From an uncultured Eubacteriales bacterium (GTDB lineage Bacteria; Bacillota; Clostridia; Peptostreptococcales; Anaerovoracaceae), in assembly GCA_902774265.1 (NCBI GenBank), contig CACYHR010000010.1, positions 1-44,485 on the forward strand: a stretch of 44,485 nt of DNA, in the 5' to 3' direction. Position numbers and translations under genes: made by a program. Shown piece after piece: positions 17,364 to 26,353 of the stretch; position 1 is the first letter of the stretch, and every line of letters starts with the position of its first letter. Below the pieces are notes generated by a model, which saw only the letters and a list, made by a program, of their open reading frames with translations, was not told the DNA's origin and made no database searches.

Positions 17364-17927
17364 TTAACAATCAAAAAATTCTACCTTTCCGCTTTCTATA
17401 TCATAAATTGCTCCTGTCACCTCGAGTCCTTTCGAATCATGTACAGGATGTATCTCGAGTTCATGTCTGATGGTCTCGACTCCATGGCGTATATTCAGGC
17501 AGCTGGCCTTGTAATCATCTTTCTCATCGCCGATAGCAAGTGAGATCTCTTTAAGAATAGATCCTATGAAACCACCTGTGTGTCCTTCGATGGCTGCATC
17601 CACTGCGCCGCATCTTGTATGTCCGAGCACGACTATCAGCTTAGTATGTAGGTGATCAGCCGCATATTCGATGCTTCCGAGCTGATGATCATCTATAACA
17701 TTTCCTGCTACTCGTATTACAAAAAGTTCTCCAATACCAGCTGAGAAAATATTCTCCGGTATGACACGCGAATCTGAACAAGTGATGATTATCGCATATG
17801 GATTTTGTCCGTTCTCAGCGGTTTCCTTGCGTATATTCGGTGAAATATCACCGGTGCTTGTCCTTGAATCAATGTATCTGTTATTACCATCTGTTAGCCT
17901 TTGTTTAGCTTCCCCTGCAATTAGCAT
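17364..17927 (-). CDS. Beta-class carbonic anhydrase
   Basis: A 187-residue cytoplasmic zinc enzyme that interconverts CO2 and bicarbonate. Zinc ligands are visible: Cys and the catalytic Asp/Arg pair in IITCSDSRVIPE, then His and Cys in VVLGHTRCGAVDAA. LFVIRVAGNVIDDHQLGSIE is the conserved strand between them. The length is typical of the shorter (plant/bacterial beta) type. AGGAGACGAT lies just before the start. It faces the corA gene and seems to be transcribed alone. Confidence 0.92.
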   Translation of the reverse strand: MLIAGEAKQRLTDGNNRYIDSRTSTGDISPNIRKETAENGQNPYAIIITCSDSRVIPENIFSAGIGELFVIRVAGNVIDDHQLGSIEYAADHLHTKLIVVLGHTRCGAVDAAIEGHTGGFIGSILKEISLAIGDEKDDYKASCLNIRHGVETIRHELEIHPVHDSKGLEVTGAIYDIESGKVEFFDC

Positions 17928-18023
17928 ATCGTCTCCTTCTGATTATTGCCTGAACCATTTGCTATGCTATACGAAAAACATTGATGCATCTGTCATAATG
18001 TTACATTTACCCAGCAAATCGGG

Positions 18024-18285
18024 TTACTCTGAATACCTTATCCCATTTTCTTTACACCAATTTCGGGCTATTTGTTTATAAGTGTCATTAAGAAAATCAT
18101 ACCAATCCTGTTGGATCCCATAATCATTTATATTGTTTTTGAATCTGCGGAATGCTCCTTTGCCATGTATCGCGTTTTCCAGATGATTCCGCATTTCACC
18201 ATCAGGCAACGTCCAAACAAAATTTTCCATAATGCTGTGCTCATGGATATCGTACTGGTCCGGCAGTCTGAAGAACCTGATGCTT
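18024..18285 (-). pseudogene. C-terminal fragment of a UPF0158-type gene
   Basis: The frame reads DQYDIHEHSIMENFVW, RNHLENAIHGKGAFRRFKNN and QDWYDFLNDTYKQIARNW. It is nearly identical to the C-terminal 80 residues of the complete protein at 32501-33199. The 5' end stops matching near 18285. Only the tail of the duplicate remains, directly downstream of the large secreted-protein gene. Confidence 0.7.
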
Positions 18286-18310
18286 TCAGAACCGGCATAT
18301 GTTATCCTGC

Positions 18311-20617
18311 TTATCTTACACGTACTTTTTTGCCGCAGTTTTTCTTTGTAAAGACCTTCTTATACTTCTTCACGTACTGTTTATTGACCTTTTTCCTGCC
18401 AGCCCTGACCTTCACGGTCCTGATCTTTGATCCCCTGAGAGAACCTTTGACGGATGCCTTAGTCAGTCCTTTAGTCTTTACGGTCAGAGTCTTCACTTTC
18501 GTTCCTGTAAAGGCCCTGGCATTTATACCGGTGACATTGAAGATCGCTCCTTCGATCTTTACTGTGGCAGGGACATTGAACGTCGTCTTGTTTTTAGCAG
18601 GTTTTTCGAGCCAGACCGTTTCCGCAGACTTCACGACATATGTGCCGGCGCCGACCTTGTGCGTCGTACCGATCGCTGCCGCTTTATCCTCTCCCCTGCC
18701 GGATGAGCCGGTCTCGGGGATCATTCTGGTCTCTGTTTCATTGCAGCGGCTGCATATACGCGTCTCTTTGCCGGCTTCAGTCTCCGAAGCATTTTTCGTC
18801 ACTTTCCATTCGCTCCAGTCATGGCCGAGCGCAGGCTGATCCTGGATCCTTTTAGTGTTTATTGCCTCATTACAGACTGTGCAGCGGACGACTGAATCGT
18901 AATAACCCGCCTCTGTGCATGTTGGATCCGTCCTGTTCTCAGTGGCTTCATCACCGGATGTATGTCCCAGGCGGTCGATCTCTTCTGTTTTTGTATGACT
19001 TCCATCGTTCCTGCAGGTATACGTCTTCACGCCTTTCTCTGTGCATGTAGCTTTCTTCGTGATCGCGCCTTCATTCCAGTCGTGAAGGTCAGGATCGATC
19101 GGTACTGTCACACGTTCCACGTTCAGCACCTTCTTGCAGTTCTCGCATCGTGTTGTAAGAGTATATCCGCCTACCGAGCCACAGGTTGCCGCAGTTTCAG
19201 CCCCCTTCTCCGGAGTTCCTGCTTTATGCCCCCTGGCCGGGATCAGCACATCTGAACCGGTCACCTGCTTTGTTCCGGCTTCATCTTCATACCATGCATG
19301 ACAGCCGCTGCACTCATAGTAAGCTTTATTTCCACTTTCTTCACAGGATGCTTCTTTCGCAGCTACAGGAGTCATCGTGTGCTTATGTTTCTTCGGCGGT
19401 ATCACCACGGTCTCGGTATGACTTTTGTCCCGTCCGCATGTCCTCGTTTTCGATCCCGGTTCATCATCAGTAGCTTCCTGCGTGATCACAAAGCCATCTT
19501 CATCAGTTTCATCATTGACAATCCAATCATGGCCGAGAGCTTCACCGTTTTCGACCGTCTTTGTCTGTTCGCTGAAGGCTTCTTTATTGAACACCGCTTT
19601 ATAGGTTATCTCCCCCGCATGCTCGCATTCTGCCGGTTTTGTCCCGGATATCGTCGTGGAAACGGTTTCTGCTTCGTAATGGGATCTCGGTTCACGCCGG
19701 CACACACGCTTTGCAGTGACATGACTGTTATCCGCACTCCATTCGTATGTAATGGCTCCCCAGTTGTGTCCGTATGCAGGGATGTCCGTCACGGTCCTCT
19801 CCTGCGGTTTGAACACGGGGTCCCTGAATACAACCTTGTAGGTGGTTGCTCCTTCCCGCTCACAAAACGGAGACGTCGTTACTGTTGATGTCGTATTGAC
19901 AGTCTCTGTTACAGCCGTCATGTCTTTAAGCAAACGCGTCGCCGTTACGCTGGAATTGTCTTCCGCCCATGTGTAATATGGCCTCGTATCCACAGCATAT
20001 GTATATGTATAAGTCGTTTCTCCGCGGATATCCTTATTTGTGTTAGGAGTTATATCCCATTTCCCTTCCATGTATTTATCATTGGGCCTGTTCCCGACCG
20101 CAGGGATATCCGATCCTGTGAGCCTTGCTTTTTTTCCCTCATATTCGTATACAGTCACTGTCTTGTCTTCTGTTGTCCCGTCATTCCAGGACCCGTTTAC
20201 TACCTTGAATGTGACTTTATGCTTCCTGGCAACATATACCGTAAGTGTCACATTTCCTCTGGGCGGACGCGAATAATCATACGGTCCGTAGCTGACCGTG
20301 AACGAGGTCCCCTGCTCAGGCGTCAGATCCTTTGCTATGATCGTTCTGTTCGAGCGGCTGATGTATCTGTTATTACTAAGGCTCACATCATAATACAGGC
20401 CGCTATTATTATAGTCGCAATAAATATCGACAGTCTGACCGGGTTCAAGTGTCACATGTGTCGCGTACCCTTCCTTCTCTACATTGTACCTGCCAAAGCC
20501 GACGTAACTGCTGTATCCGTCTGCTGCCGCATACGTCTGTATGCTCATTCCCAGCACCGGCATCATAGCCAAAAACAGCGCGAAGATGAGCAGGATCCCT
20601 GATAATCTTTTCTTCAT
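18311..20617 (-). CDS. Large secreted protein with repeated Cys-pair modules
   Basis: A 768-residue exported protein. MKKRLSGILLIFALFLAMMP starts a signal peptide cleaved near AYAAA; GAGGATAAGAGGAAAATT supports this start (20617). Residues ~30-330 are beta-rich, with repeated WAEDNSSVTATRL / WSADNSHVTAKRV units. From ~330 to 620 come repeated modules built on GHDW, CTEKGVKTYTC and CxxC pairs such as CENCKK, CTVCNE and CSRCNE, each ending in LGH or a similar turn; such modules occur in surface proteins of Bacillota. The C-terminal ~100 residues (GINARAFTGTKVKTLTVKTK, LRGSKIRTVKVR) resemble the last turns of a BspA-type leucine-rich domain and are strongly basic. No LPXTG anchor. Ligand unknown. 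Confidence 0.8.
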   Translation of the reverse strand: MKKRLSGILLIFALFLAMMPVLGMSIQTYAAADGYSSYVGFGRYNVEKEGYATHVTLEPGQTVDIYCDYNNSGLYYDVSLSNNRYISRSNRTIIAKDLTPEQGTSFTVSYGPYDYSRPPRGNVTLTVYVARKHKVTFKVVNGSWNDGTTEDKTVTVYEYEGKKARLTGSDIPAVGNRPNDKYMEGKWDITPNTNKDIRGETTYTYTYAVDTRPYYTWAEDNSSVTATRLLKDMTAVTETVNTTSTVTTSPFCEREGATTYKVVFRDPVFKPQERTVTDIPAYGHNWGAITYEWSADNSHVTAKRVCRREPRSHYEAETVSTTISGTKPAECEHAGEITYKAVFNKEAFSEQTKTVENGEALGHDWIVNDETDEDGFVITQEATDDEPGSKTRTCGRDKSHTETVVIPPKKHKHTMTPVAAKEASCEESGNKAYYECSGCHAWYEDEAGTKQVTGSDVLIPARGHKAGTPEKGAETAATCGSVGGYTLTTRCENCKKVLNVERVTVPIDPDLHDWNEGAITKKATCTEKGVKTYTCRNDGSHTKTEEIDRLGHTSGDEATENRTDPTCTEAGYYDSVVRCTVCNEAINTKRIQDQPALGHDWSEWKVTKNASETEAGKETRICSRCNETETRMIPETGSSGRGEDKAAAIGTTHKVGAGTYVVKSAETVWLEKPAKNKTTFNVPATVKIEGAIFNVTGINARAFTGTKVKTLTVKTKGLTKASVKGSLRGSKIRTVKVRAGRKKVNKQYVKKYKKVFTKKNCGKKVRVR

Positions 20618-20703
20618 AATTTTCCTCTTATCCTCATATATGCGGCTTCCATGAAAGCCGCATTGCCACGATGTACATATTAGTATGATTTTACCACACA
20701 ATC

Positions 20704-21519
20704 TTAGCGGATCAAGCTCCACTTATCATCCCATATCGCGTGTATTTCTGCTCTCTTTGCAGGGCGGAGAAGATACAGCCCCCAGATGCCGGCTATTACG
20801 TCAACTGCTACTGCAGGTATCAGTGCGCTCACAGCTACATCATTGGCCATGATCCCGTTTACCAGTGTAGGGTCCGTTGTAAAGCACATGTAGTCAAATA
20901 TGCCGTGCATGAAGATCGGGATCAGTATGTTTCCGGTCCTGAGATATACAGCTATGAAAAATATTCCAGCGAAGGTCGTAGCGATGCCCTGAACAATTCC
21001 CATCCGTATGCTCGCACCGTTCACAATATTTCCGATGTGCATAAGCCCGAATACCAGAGCTGATATGATCACAAGAATGCCCACTCTATTTTCACTCCTG
21101 AAATATCTCATTCCGATAGGAACAGTAACTCCTCTGAATATCGTCTCTTCATAAAAGCCTGCGGCAATTGCCATGGCAAGAGCGACTGCGGTAGGTTTGA
21201 AATAAAAGCCGCTGCCTGCAAGGCCCACGAAATACGCTCCGAAGAATTTAAATGCAAAAGCTAACCATACGAAAACGAGTCCTGTCGCAAGATGACTTGT
21301 CCTGAATACACCTTTGAACTCAGGAGCAAACCACCTTGTGTAGGCTATCATGAATAGCACAGCGAGAACGCTGGATGCCAGGCTTTCTGCTACCTTGGTA
21401 ATGCCCAGCAGTCCGGGTATTGATAATAATACCAATGCGAGAACTGCTGCCAGGAACATTGCAATAAGCGGCGCTTTCTCGCACAATGTGTGTTTTCTTG
21501 ATTTTGCTTCCTTTTTCAT
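20704..21519 (-). CDS. CPBP-family intramembrane metalloprotease
   Basis: A 271-residue membrane protein of the CPBP (Abi/CAAX protease) family. Motif 1 is FYEETIFRGV (Glu-Glu and Arg), motif 2 is FGLMHIGNIVNG (metal-binding His) and motif 3 is FMHGIFDYM (second His); at least seven hydrophobic segments surround them. The ATG at 21519 follows GAGAGGAAATATCATA. Family members process prenylated or signal-type peptides, or give bacteriocin self-immunity; the substrate here is unknown. Confidence 0.88.
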   Translation of the reverse strand: MKKEAKSRKHTLCEKAPLIAMFLAAVLALVLLSIPGLLGITKVAESLASSVLAVLFMIAYTRWFAPEFKGVFRTSHLATGLVFVWLAFAFKFFGAYFVGLAGSGFYFKPTAVALAMAIAAGFYEETIFRGVTVPIGMRYFRSENRVGILVIISALVFGLMHIGNIVNGASIRMGIVQGIATTFAGIFFIAVYLRTGNILIPIFMHGIFDYMCFTTDPTLVNGIMANDVAVSALIPAVAVDVIAGIWGLYLLRPAKRAEIHAIWDDKWSLIR

Positions 21520-21544
21520 TATGATATTTCCTCTCTGTGATCCA

Positions 21545-21655
21545 GTATTCTGGAGCCAGCGCATCATATTCAGATTTTAGTTCAGAATCGTTTTTAAGAG
21601 CTTCATTGCGGTACTTTACATCATTCTGATTTACTTTCAGAAAGCTAAAAGACAT
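21545..21655 (-). pseudogene. Possible N-terminal remnant of an XRE-type antitoxin
   Basis: The frame begins MSFSFLKVNQNDVKYRNEAL and contains DSELKSEYDALAPEY. This resembles the opening of HigA/XRE antitoxins, where a similar motif precedes the helix-turn-helix. After that the match ends and the frame runs into the CPBP gene. The assignment rests on a short stretch. Confidence 0.35.
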
Positions 21656-21712
21656 CCAATCACAATTGCTTGATGACCAGATGTCTTTTAATCCGATTTG
21701 TAGTCACCTCAA

Positions 21713-22051
21713 CTATAATCTGAGTCCGCGGTCAGACACCTGCTTTTCCTGGTCTCGACCAACATATATTACGGCAGTGATCTTAACCGCCATTTCATTA
21801 TCGTCTACGATAAAGTAGATATAGTAGTTTTTGACCCGAATCTTTCTCACACCTTGGCTACCCCATGGCTCCTCATCAATAGGTTTAATCCTCTTTGGTA
21901 TGTACGAAAGTTTCTGAATTTCTTCTTGAAAAGCATCCTGAAGATTGAGTGCTGCTTGTGGTGAAAATAATTCCTGCACAATATACAGCACTATCCCTCT
22001 GATATCTTCCTGGGCTTCCGGCAGGATAATCGGTGTATAATAGTCAGACAT
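21713..22051 (-). CDS. RelE/ParE-family toxin
   Basis: A 112-residue type II toxin: ILPEAQEDIRGIVLYIVQEL is the first helical pair, then PKRIKPIDEEPWGSQGVRKI and RVKNYYIYFIVDDNEMAVKI for the central sheet, and VIYVGRDQEKQ near the end. This matches RelE/ParE proteins and is closer to ParE-like members with a conserved YVGRD end. It would cut mRNA at the ribosome or inhibit gyrase; the target cannot be told. It overlaps the antitoxin gene by eight bases. Confidence 0.85.
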   Translation of the reverse strand: MSDYYTPIILPEAQEDIRGIVLYIVQELFSPQAALNLQDAFQEEIQKLSYIPKRIKPIDEEPWGSQGVRKIRVKNYYIYFIVDDNEMAVKITAVIYVGRDQEKQVSDRGLRL

Positions 22052-22361
22052 TAGATTTCATAATCTCCTGTTTCAGTGAATCAAAGAACTCGTCTGCCGG
22101 GATTCCCTCTCCAGCTTTCGCCTGCGCAATTCCTTTTGCCATTTTGGCATCAAATTCTTCACGTGTCATTTCGTTCAGAGCAACAGGTCGGGAAGTTGGA
22201 ATTGACGGTCTGAACGGAAGACCATTCCACATTATAATCTGTCGATAAAACATATTTATTCCATTAGAAGCGGATATCCCTAAACTTGAAAGAATGGCCT
22301 CTGCTCTTTCTTTAATATCAGGCTCAACTCTTGCTGTAACATTTGAACTTTTGAGTGCCAT
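22044..22361 (-). CDS. RelB/DinJ-family antitoxin
   Basis: A 105-residue antitoxin. NVTARVEPDIKERAEAILSS followed by LGISASNGINMFYRQIIM is the RelB/DinJ ribbon-helix-helix, and the C-terminal part (MTREEFDAKMAKGIAQAKAG) is a toxin-binding helix. The ATG at 22361 follows GGCGGTGGATGCT; a longer frame begins at 22385. It is the second RelB-type module in the window, unrelated in sequence to the one at 5155. Confidence 0.87.
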   Translation of the reverse strand: MALKSSNVTARVEPDIKERAEAILSSLGISASNGINMFYRQIIMWNGLPFRPSIPTSRPVALNEMTREEFDAKMAKGIAQAKAGEGIPADEFFDSLKQEIMKSNV

Positions 22362-22385
22362 AGCATCCACCGCCTTTCTCTTCAT

Positions 22386-23086
22386 CCTTCTCCATCTTCT
22401 CCATCACTATCATAGCACGATGTATGTCAGAGTGCAATACATTACTCGATATACAAATCAAGATAAATCTCTCCAGTCTTATCTAGTCAGATTCGTCTTT
22501 CTTTATATTGCTATTTCCTTGTTCTTTCGATCTCGTTGTCCTGCAGCAGTTCCTGCGGCCGTACTGGTATTGATCCTTGCCTCACTTCGGTTTGCTTCTC
22601 CTGCAGGCGTTCCAGTACTGATCTCCTTTGAATGCGGTTATTACCTGCATACTTCCTTGCATGCTTCTCTGTCTGTATCCCTGCATACTTCCTGGTCCGT
22701 CAACCATATCCTCTTCCCGGCACACTTCCCTGCAATCCCATTTCCAGCCTCTCACGGAGCATTTTCGCATGCGCTGATGCCTTGGTCAGAATCCATGCAG
22801 GAGGCTTGCGGCAAGTAGCCAGAAACATCAAATTGTATCTAACTCAGAGCGGTGTTCACAAGGCACCGTATTATTATGCACTTACACATATTCCACAATT
22901 CTGTATGAAATCCGAGCTTTTTATACCTTTAGACTGGACCGGTTTAAGTTTTTGGCATAAAAAAAGAGCTCACGATTTCTCGAAAGCTCTGTGATTGCCA
23001 TCACGAATTATATTTTATCGATATCCGCAAGCGTATTTCATATTCATTTCTGAATTAATAATAATGTTCTCAGGAAATGTGGCGTT
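22386..23086. other. Gene-free, compositionally biased stretch
   Basis: No convincing gene. 22540-22760 is rich in C and T on the plus strand and has short direct repeats (CCTGCATACTTCCT near 22649 and 22682; CCTGCAG near 22540 and 22600). A 174-codon plus-strand frame (22294-22818) begins inside the antitoxin gene and has no recognisable content or start signal. Near 22965-22990 AGAGCT and AGCTCT could form a weak hairpin. Confidence 0.4.
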
Positions 23087-23164
23087 TCAATTGTCCCATA
23101 GTTTGACACGATAACCATTCTGAATGAAATCACTGAAAGGTTCTGGCGGCATAGTGATCCACAT
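23087..23164 (-). pseudogene. Short gene tail after endonuclease IV
   Basis: A 25-codon frame, MWITMPPEPFSDFIQNGYRV then KLWDN and a stop. It looks like the C-terminus of a real protein and not random translation, but I do not recognise it. It follows the endonuclease IV stop codon by about ten bases. Confidence 0.3.
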
Positions 23165-23174
23165 GCTTTCAAGA

Positions 23175-24056
23175 TCATAATGTGTTGTATCTCATCCACT
23201 TTCTTACAATACTGATCTCTTTACGGTATCCTTCGTCATCATTTGGAGTTTCCAGTATGAATGGTTTGCCCTGCAGAAGCGGATGCAGCACAACAGCTCT
23301 GAGCGCATCTGCACCGATCATGCCCTGACCGAGTTTTTCATGTCGATCCTTCTTTGATCCACAAACATTTTTGCTGTCATTGAGATGTACGGCGCACAGC
23401 TTATCCATTCCTATCACTGTGTCGAATTCACGCAAAACACCGTCAAGATCAGCAGCTATATCGTAGCCTCCATCCCATATGTGGCATGTATCCAGACATA
23501 CACCGAGTTTATTACAAACGAACCCTTCCATGATTATTCCTGTCATATCAATGATCTGTCTGAGTTCTTCAAATCTTCCGCCGATCTCGCTCCCTTTGCC
23601 TGTCATAGTTTCAAGAAGTATTGTGTTGGCGATCGGTCGTCCTGAAAGATGTTCTACAGATTTGATGATTTCTGCCAGCCCTTCCGCGATCTGTCTGATA
23701 CCTGTCTCAGTTCCCTGCCCGGTATGGCTTCCCGGATGGAAGTTATAGTAATTCCCGGGAAGCGCCTGCAGTAACAACAGATCGTCACGCATCATCTCTC
23801 TGGAGTTGGTCCTTACATCTTCCCTGGCTGAACACAGATTCATCGTATATGCCCCATGGATTACGAGTGGTCCGAAATGTTCCTGATCCATCAGAGTCTT
23901 TAAATCTTCTATATCCTCAGGTGCGACCGGTTTGGATCTCCCTCCTCTCGGATTGCGCGGAAAGAAAGCGAAAGTATCTCCGCCGAGAGATATTTCTGCC
24001 CTGCCCATAGCATTATAGCCGTCTGATACAGATACATGATTTCCTATATATATCAT
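23175..24056 (-). CDS. nfo: Endonuclease IV family AP endonuclease
   Basis: A 293-residue TIM-barrel DNA repair enzyme that cuts at abasic sites using three zinc ions. Zinc-binding blocks are visible: GPLVIHGAYTMNLCS, YNFHPGSHTGQG, ILLETMTGKGSEIG, GVCLDTCHIWDGGYD, LCAVHLNDSKN and KKDRHEKLGQGMIG, ending in FILETPND. The length is normal. It overlaps the upstream reductase gene by four bases (ATGA) and is therefore cotranscribed with it. Confidence 0.93.
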   Translation of the reverse strand: MIYIGNHVSVSDGYNAMGRAEISLGGDTFAFFPRNPRGGRSKPVAPEDIEDLKTLMDQEHFGPLVIHGAYTMNLCSAREDVRTNSREMMRDDLLLLQALPGNYYNFHPGSHTGQGTETGIRQIAEGLAEIIKSVEHLSGRPIANTILLETMTGKGSEIGGRFEELRQIIDMTGIIMEGFVCNKLGVCLDTCHIWDGGYDIAADLDGVLREFDTVIGMDKLCAVHLNDSKNVCGSKKDRHEKLGQGMIGADALRAVVLHPLLQGKPFILETPNDDEGYRKEISIVRKWMRYNTL

Positions 24057-25054
24057 TCCAGTCCTCTTGCTCTTAGTTCGATGCTTATCTTCTCGTACAT
24101 CGGGACGTCTACTCCGTATTTCTTTCCCAGACGAACCACTTCATATATCAGTCCGTCTATTTCGGATGCTTTGCCAGATGCGACATCACGCTGCAGCGAT
24201 GTCGTCATCTCAGGCAGCAGTCCATCTGTTATCTCAAGATTTACCGGGACTATATCCTCACCGAAACCTATTCCCATGGCATCAGCAAGCGCTGATATCT
24301 CTCTGACAAGCTCAGCGAAGCATTCCCTTATCTCTCCGGGCTGCTGAACGCCTCCTACCGGCACTCCGTAATACAGACCGCATGCGCCCTGCGGGGATAC
24401 ATACGAGAACTTTCTCATCGCATCTCTCTCGATGTTGTCTGATAAGATGCCTTCGATCCCGCTGTCACAGAGATCATCTCTGATCTGTTCCAGCAGAGGA
24501 TCAAGCTTTTGATGGAGATCTTCCTGATCCTTCCGGAGGCCGAACACAACCCTCAGAATGGTCCCATTCATCCGGATATATCCCGGTTCTGCTATTTCCG
24601 AAGCAACATATATACAGCCATCAGTCACGGTGATATCAGGAAGTGATTTTTGCATCGATGATCCCGTCCCGAAGATATTGAGTATAGGTATCACGATTGT
24701 ATCAGGCTTTGAGACCGCTTTTATGAAATCTAACATATCATCAGCAGAATATCCTTTGACACATACAAAGATCACGTCCGGCCTGATATCTCTCACTGAG
24801 CTATTTGGCTTCTCGTTCCCGCCATGATCCGACATTCTCTTCAGGAATCCATCGGATGTATATGCACTGACCTTTTCTATCCTGAACTCCCCGTCCGGAC
24901 GCCTTACCTTGAGACCGTTTTCCTTCATCGCCTCCAGATGCCTGCCGCGGGCTATGAAAGTGACATCGTGACCCGCACGAGCCATATGTGAACCGATCGC
25001 ACCACCTGTTCCTCCGGTGCCAATGATCATATATTTCAGTTTTTTATCTCTCAT
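24053..25054 (-). CDS. 2-dehydropantoate 2-reductase (ketopantoate reductase) family protein
   Basis: A 333-residue NADPH-dependent reductase. It opens with the Rossmann motif MIIGTGGTGGAIGSHMARAG, followed by VIFVCVKGYSADDM. The substrate-binding C-terminal half has the family's Lys/Asn/Ser region in modified form (IERDAMRKFSYVSPQGA, where members usually read WxKLxxN) and ends with the Glu-rich DVASGKASEIDGLIYEVVRL. The replacement of the usual motif suggests a substrate other than ketopantoate. It is cotranscribed with endonuclease IV, an unrelated function. Confidence 0.82.
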   Translation of the reverse strand: MRDKKLKYMIIGTGGTGGAIGSHMARAGHDVTFIARGRHLEAMKENGLKVRRPDGEFRIEKVSAYTSDGFLKRMSDHGGNEKPNSSVRDIRPDVIFVCVKGYSADDMLDFIKAVSKPDTIVIPILNIFGTGSSMQKSLPDITVTDGCIYVASEIAEPGYIRMNGTILRVVFGLRKDQEDLHQKLDPLLEQIRDDLCDSGIEGILSDNIERDAMRKFSYVSPQGACGLYYGVPVGGVQQPGEIRECFAELVREISALADAMGIGFGEDIVPVNLEITDGLLPEMTTSLQRDVASGKASEIDGLIYEVVRLGKKYGVDVPMYEKISIELRARGLE

Positions 25055-25075
25055 GTCTGCATTTCTCCCCGTGTT

Positions 25076-26257
25076 TCAATATCCGAATATTGATTCCGCT
25101 CTCTTCATGTTTTCACGGATACTGACTTCAAAAGGACATCTCGACTCACAGAGCCCGCACTGCAGACATTCACCGGCATGATGTGTCAATGCTTTGTAAT
25201 GCCCGCCTTCTGTATCCGGGACTTTAAATTCAGCCGAGCCTTCCCTGATACCATTTGATTCGTTATGAGCAACAGCAAGATTCAGGAATTTTGTAACATC
25301 CGCAATGTTTATCTCTGCAGGACAAGGGTGGCAGTGTGTGCAGTACATACAGTGCCCGCTCCAGCTGACTCTCGGGAAATCAGCAAAAGCCTCTGCGTAA
25401 TCGCGTTCTTCCGTTGAAGCATCACAGTATGCTATGCTTTGAGCCAGCTGCTCCTCATTCCTTGCACCAGAGCACACCGTTGCTACAGCAGGCCTTGAAA
25501 GCGCATAACTTATGCATTGAGTAACTGTAAGAGCAGCACCTGCAGGAGACATCTCAGCGCTCAGTATGTCACCGCCCGCAAAAGCTTTCATAACTGTTAT
25601 TCCAATACCTTTGCTCTCACATAATTCATACAGTCTTTGTCTGTCAGGATCCATGTTTCGGAATCCGCCCTCATATACTTCGTCCGCCCAGAGATCATCA
25701 ACATTCTCAGTTCCCGGAAGCATGTCATAAACATAGTTCACGCTAAACATCAGGACCTCGATGTCCCCTTCTGCGATGGCTCTCATCGCTACCTTTGGAT
25801 TATGTGATGATAATCCAATGTGTTTTATCTTACCTTCTGCTTTGAGCTGACGAGCGTATTCCACTATTCCGTTATCCTTGATAGTCTGCCAGTCGCTGTC
25901 AGAATCGCAGTAATGGATCATACCAACATCGATATAGTCAGTTCCGAGTCTCTGCAGAGAGTCTTCAAATGCAGCCTTCACATCATCAATGTCACGGCTG
26001 CGTTCATACTGTCCGTTTTTCCACACCGATGATATATGAGACTGTATAATGAACTTCTCTCTTCTCCCTTTAAGAGCCTCACCAAGTGCAGATCTCGCTG
26101 CCGGATCCGGAGAGAACAGATCAAAATAATTGATCCCCGCTTCTTCTGCCATATCGAGAAACTTCTTCGCATTACTGTTGTCTTCAACAAATGCCTCACA
26201 GCCCAAAGCTATAACACTTACCTCAAGTCCTGTATTTCCAAGTCTTCTGTATTCCAT
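25076..26257 (-). CDS. Aldo/keto reductase with C-terminal 4Fe-4S domain
   Basis: A 393-residue protein. The N-terminal ~280 residues form an aldo/keto reductase barrel: MEYRRLGNTGLEVSVIALGC, the active-site Asp in AGINYFDLFSPDP (the usual Tyr is replaced), the Lys in EKFIIQSHI-like context and the His in IDVGMIHYCD. The C-terminal part carries cysteine clusters, CMYCTHCHPCP and CLQCGLCESRCPFEV, expected to bind iron-sulfur clusters. Such ferredoxin-linked reductases are typical of anaerobes. AGGAGAAAGAGG precedes the start. Confidence 0.88.
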   Translation of the reverse strand: MEYRRLGNTGLEVSVIALGCEAFVEDNSNAKKFLDMAEEAGINYFDLFSPDPAARSALGEALKGRREKFIIQSHISSVWKNGQYERSRDIDDVKAAFEDSLQRLGTDYIDVGMIHYCDSDSDWQTIKDNGIVEYARQLKAEGKIKHIGLSSHNPKVAMRAIAEGDIEVLMFSVNYVYDMLPGTENVDDLWADEVYEGGFRNMDPDRQRLYELCESKGIGITVMKAFAGGDILSAEMSPAGAALTVTQCISYALSRPAVATVCSGARNEEQLAQSIAYCDASTEERDYAEAFADFPRVSWSGHCMYCTHCHPCPAEINIADVTKFLNLAVAHNESNGIREGSAEFKVPDTEGGHYKALTHHAGECLQCGLCESRCPFEVSIRENMKRAESIFGY

Positions 26258-26353
26258 CCTCTTTCTCCTGATTTTTGATTTGTACTAAGCCATTACATCC
26301 TTTTTCCCTATACTTTTCAAATCCCTTTCCCCTCGTGATAATTGATCAGATCT

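Noticed and set aside
18072-18839. 255-codon plus-strand gene
   Set aside because: It is antisense to the basic C-terminus of the secreted protein, has no ribosome binding site, and its hydrophobic content is the mirror of Lys/Thr-rich codons.
22294-22818. 174-codon plus-strand gene
   Set aside because: It starts within the antitoxin gene in antisense, and its latter half is a translation of a biased C/T-rich stretch.
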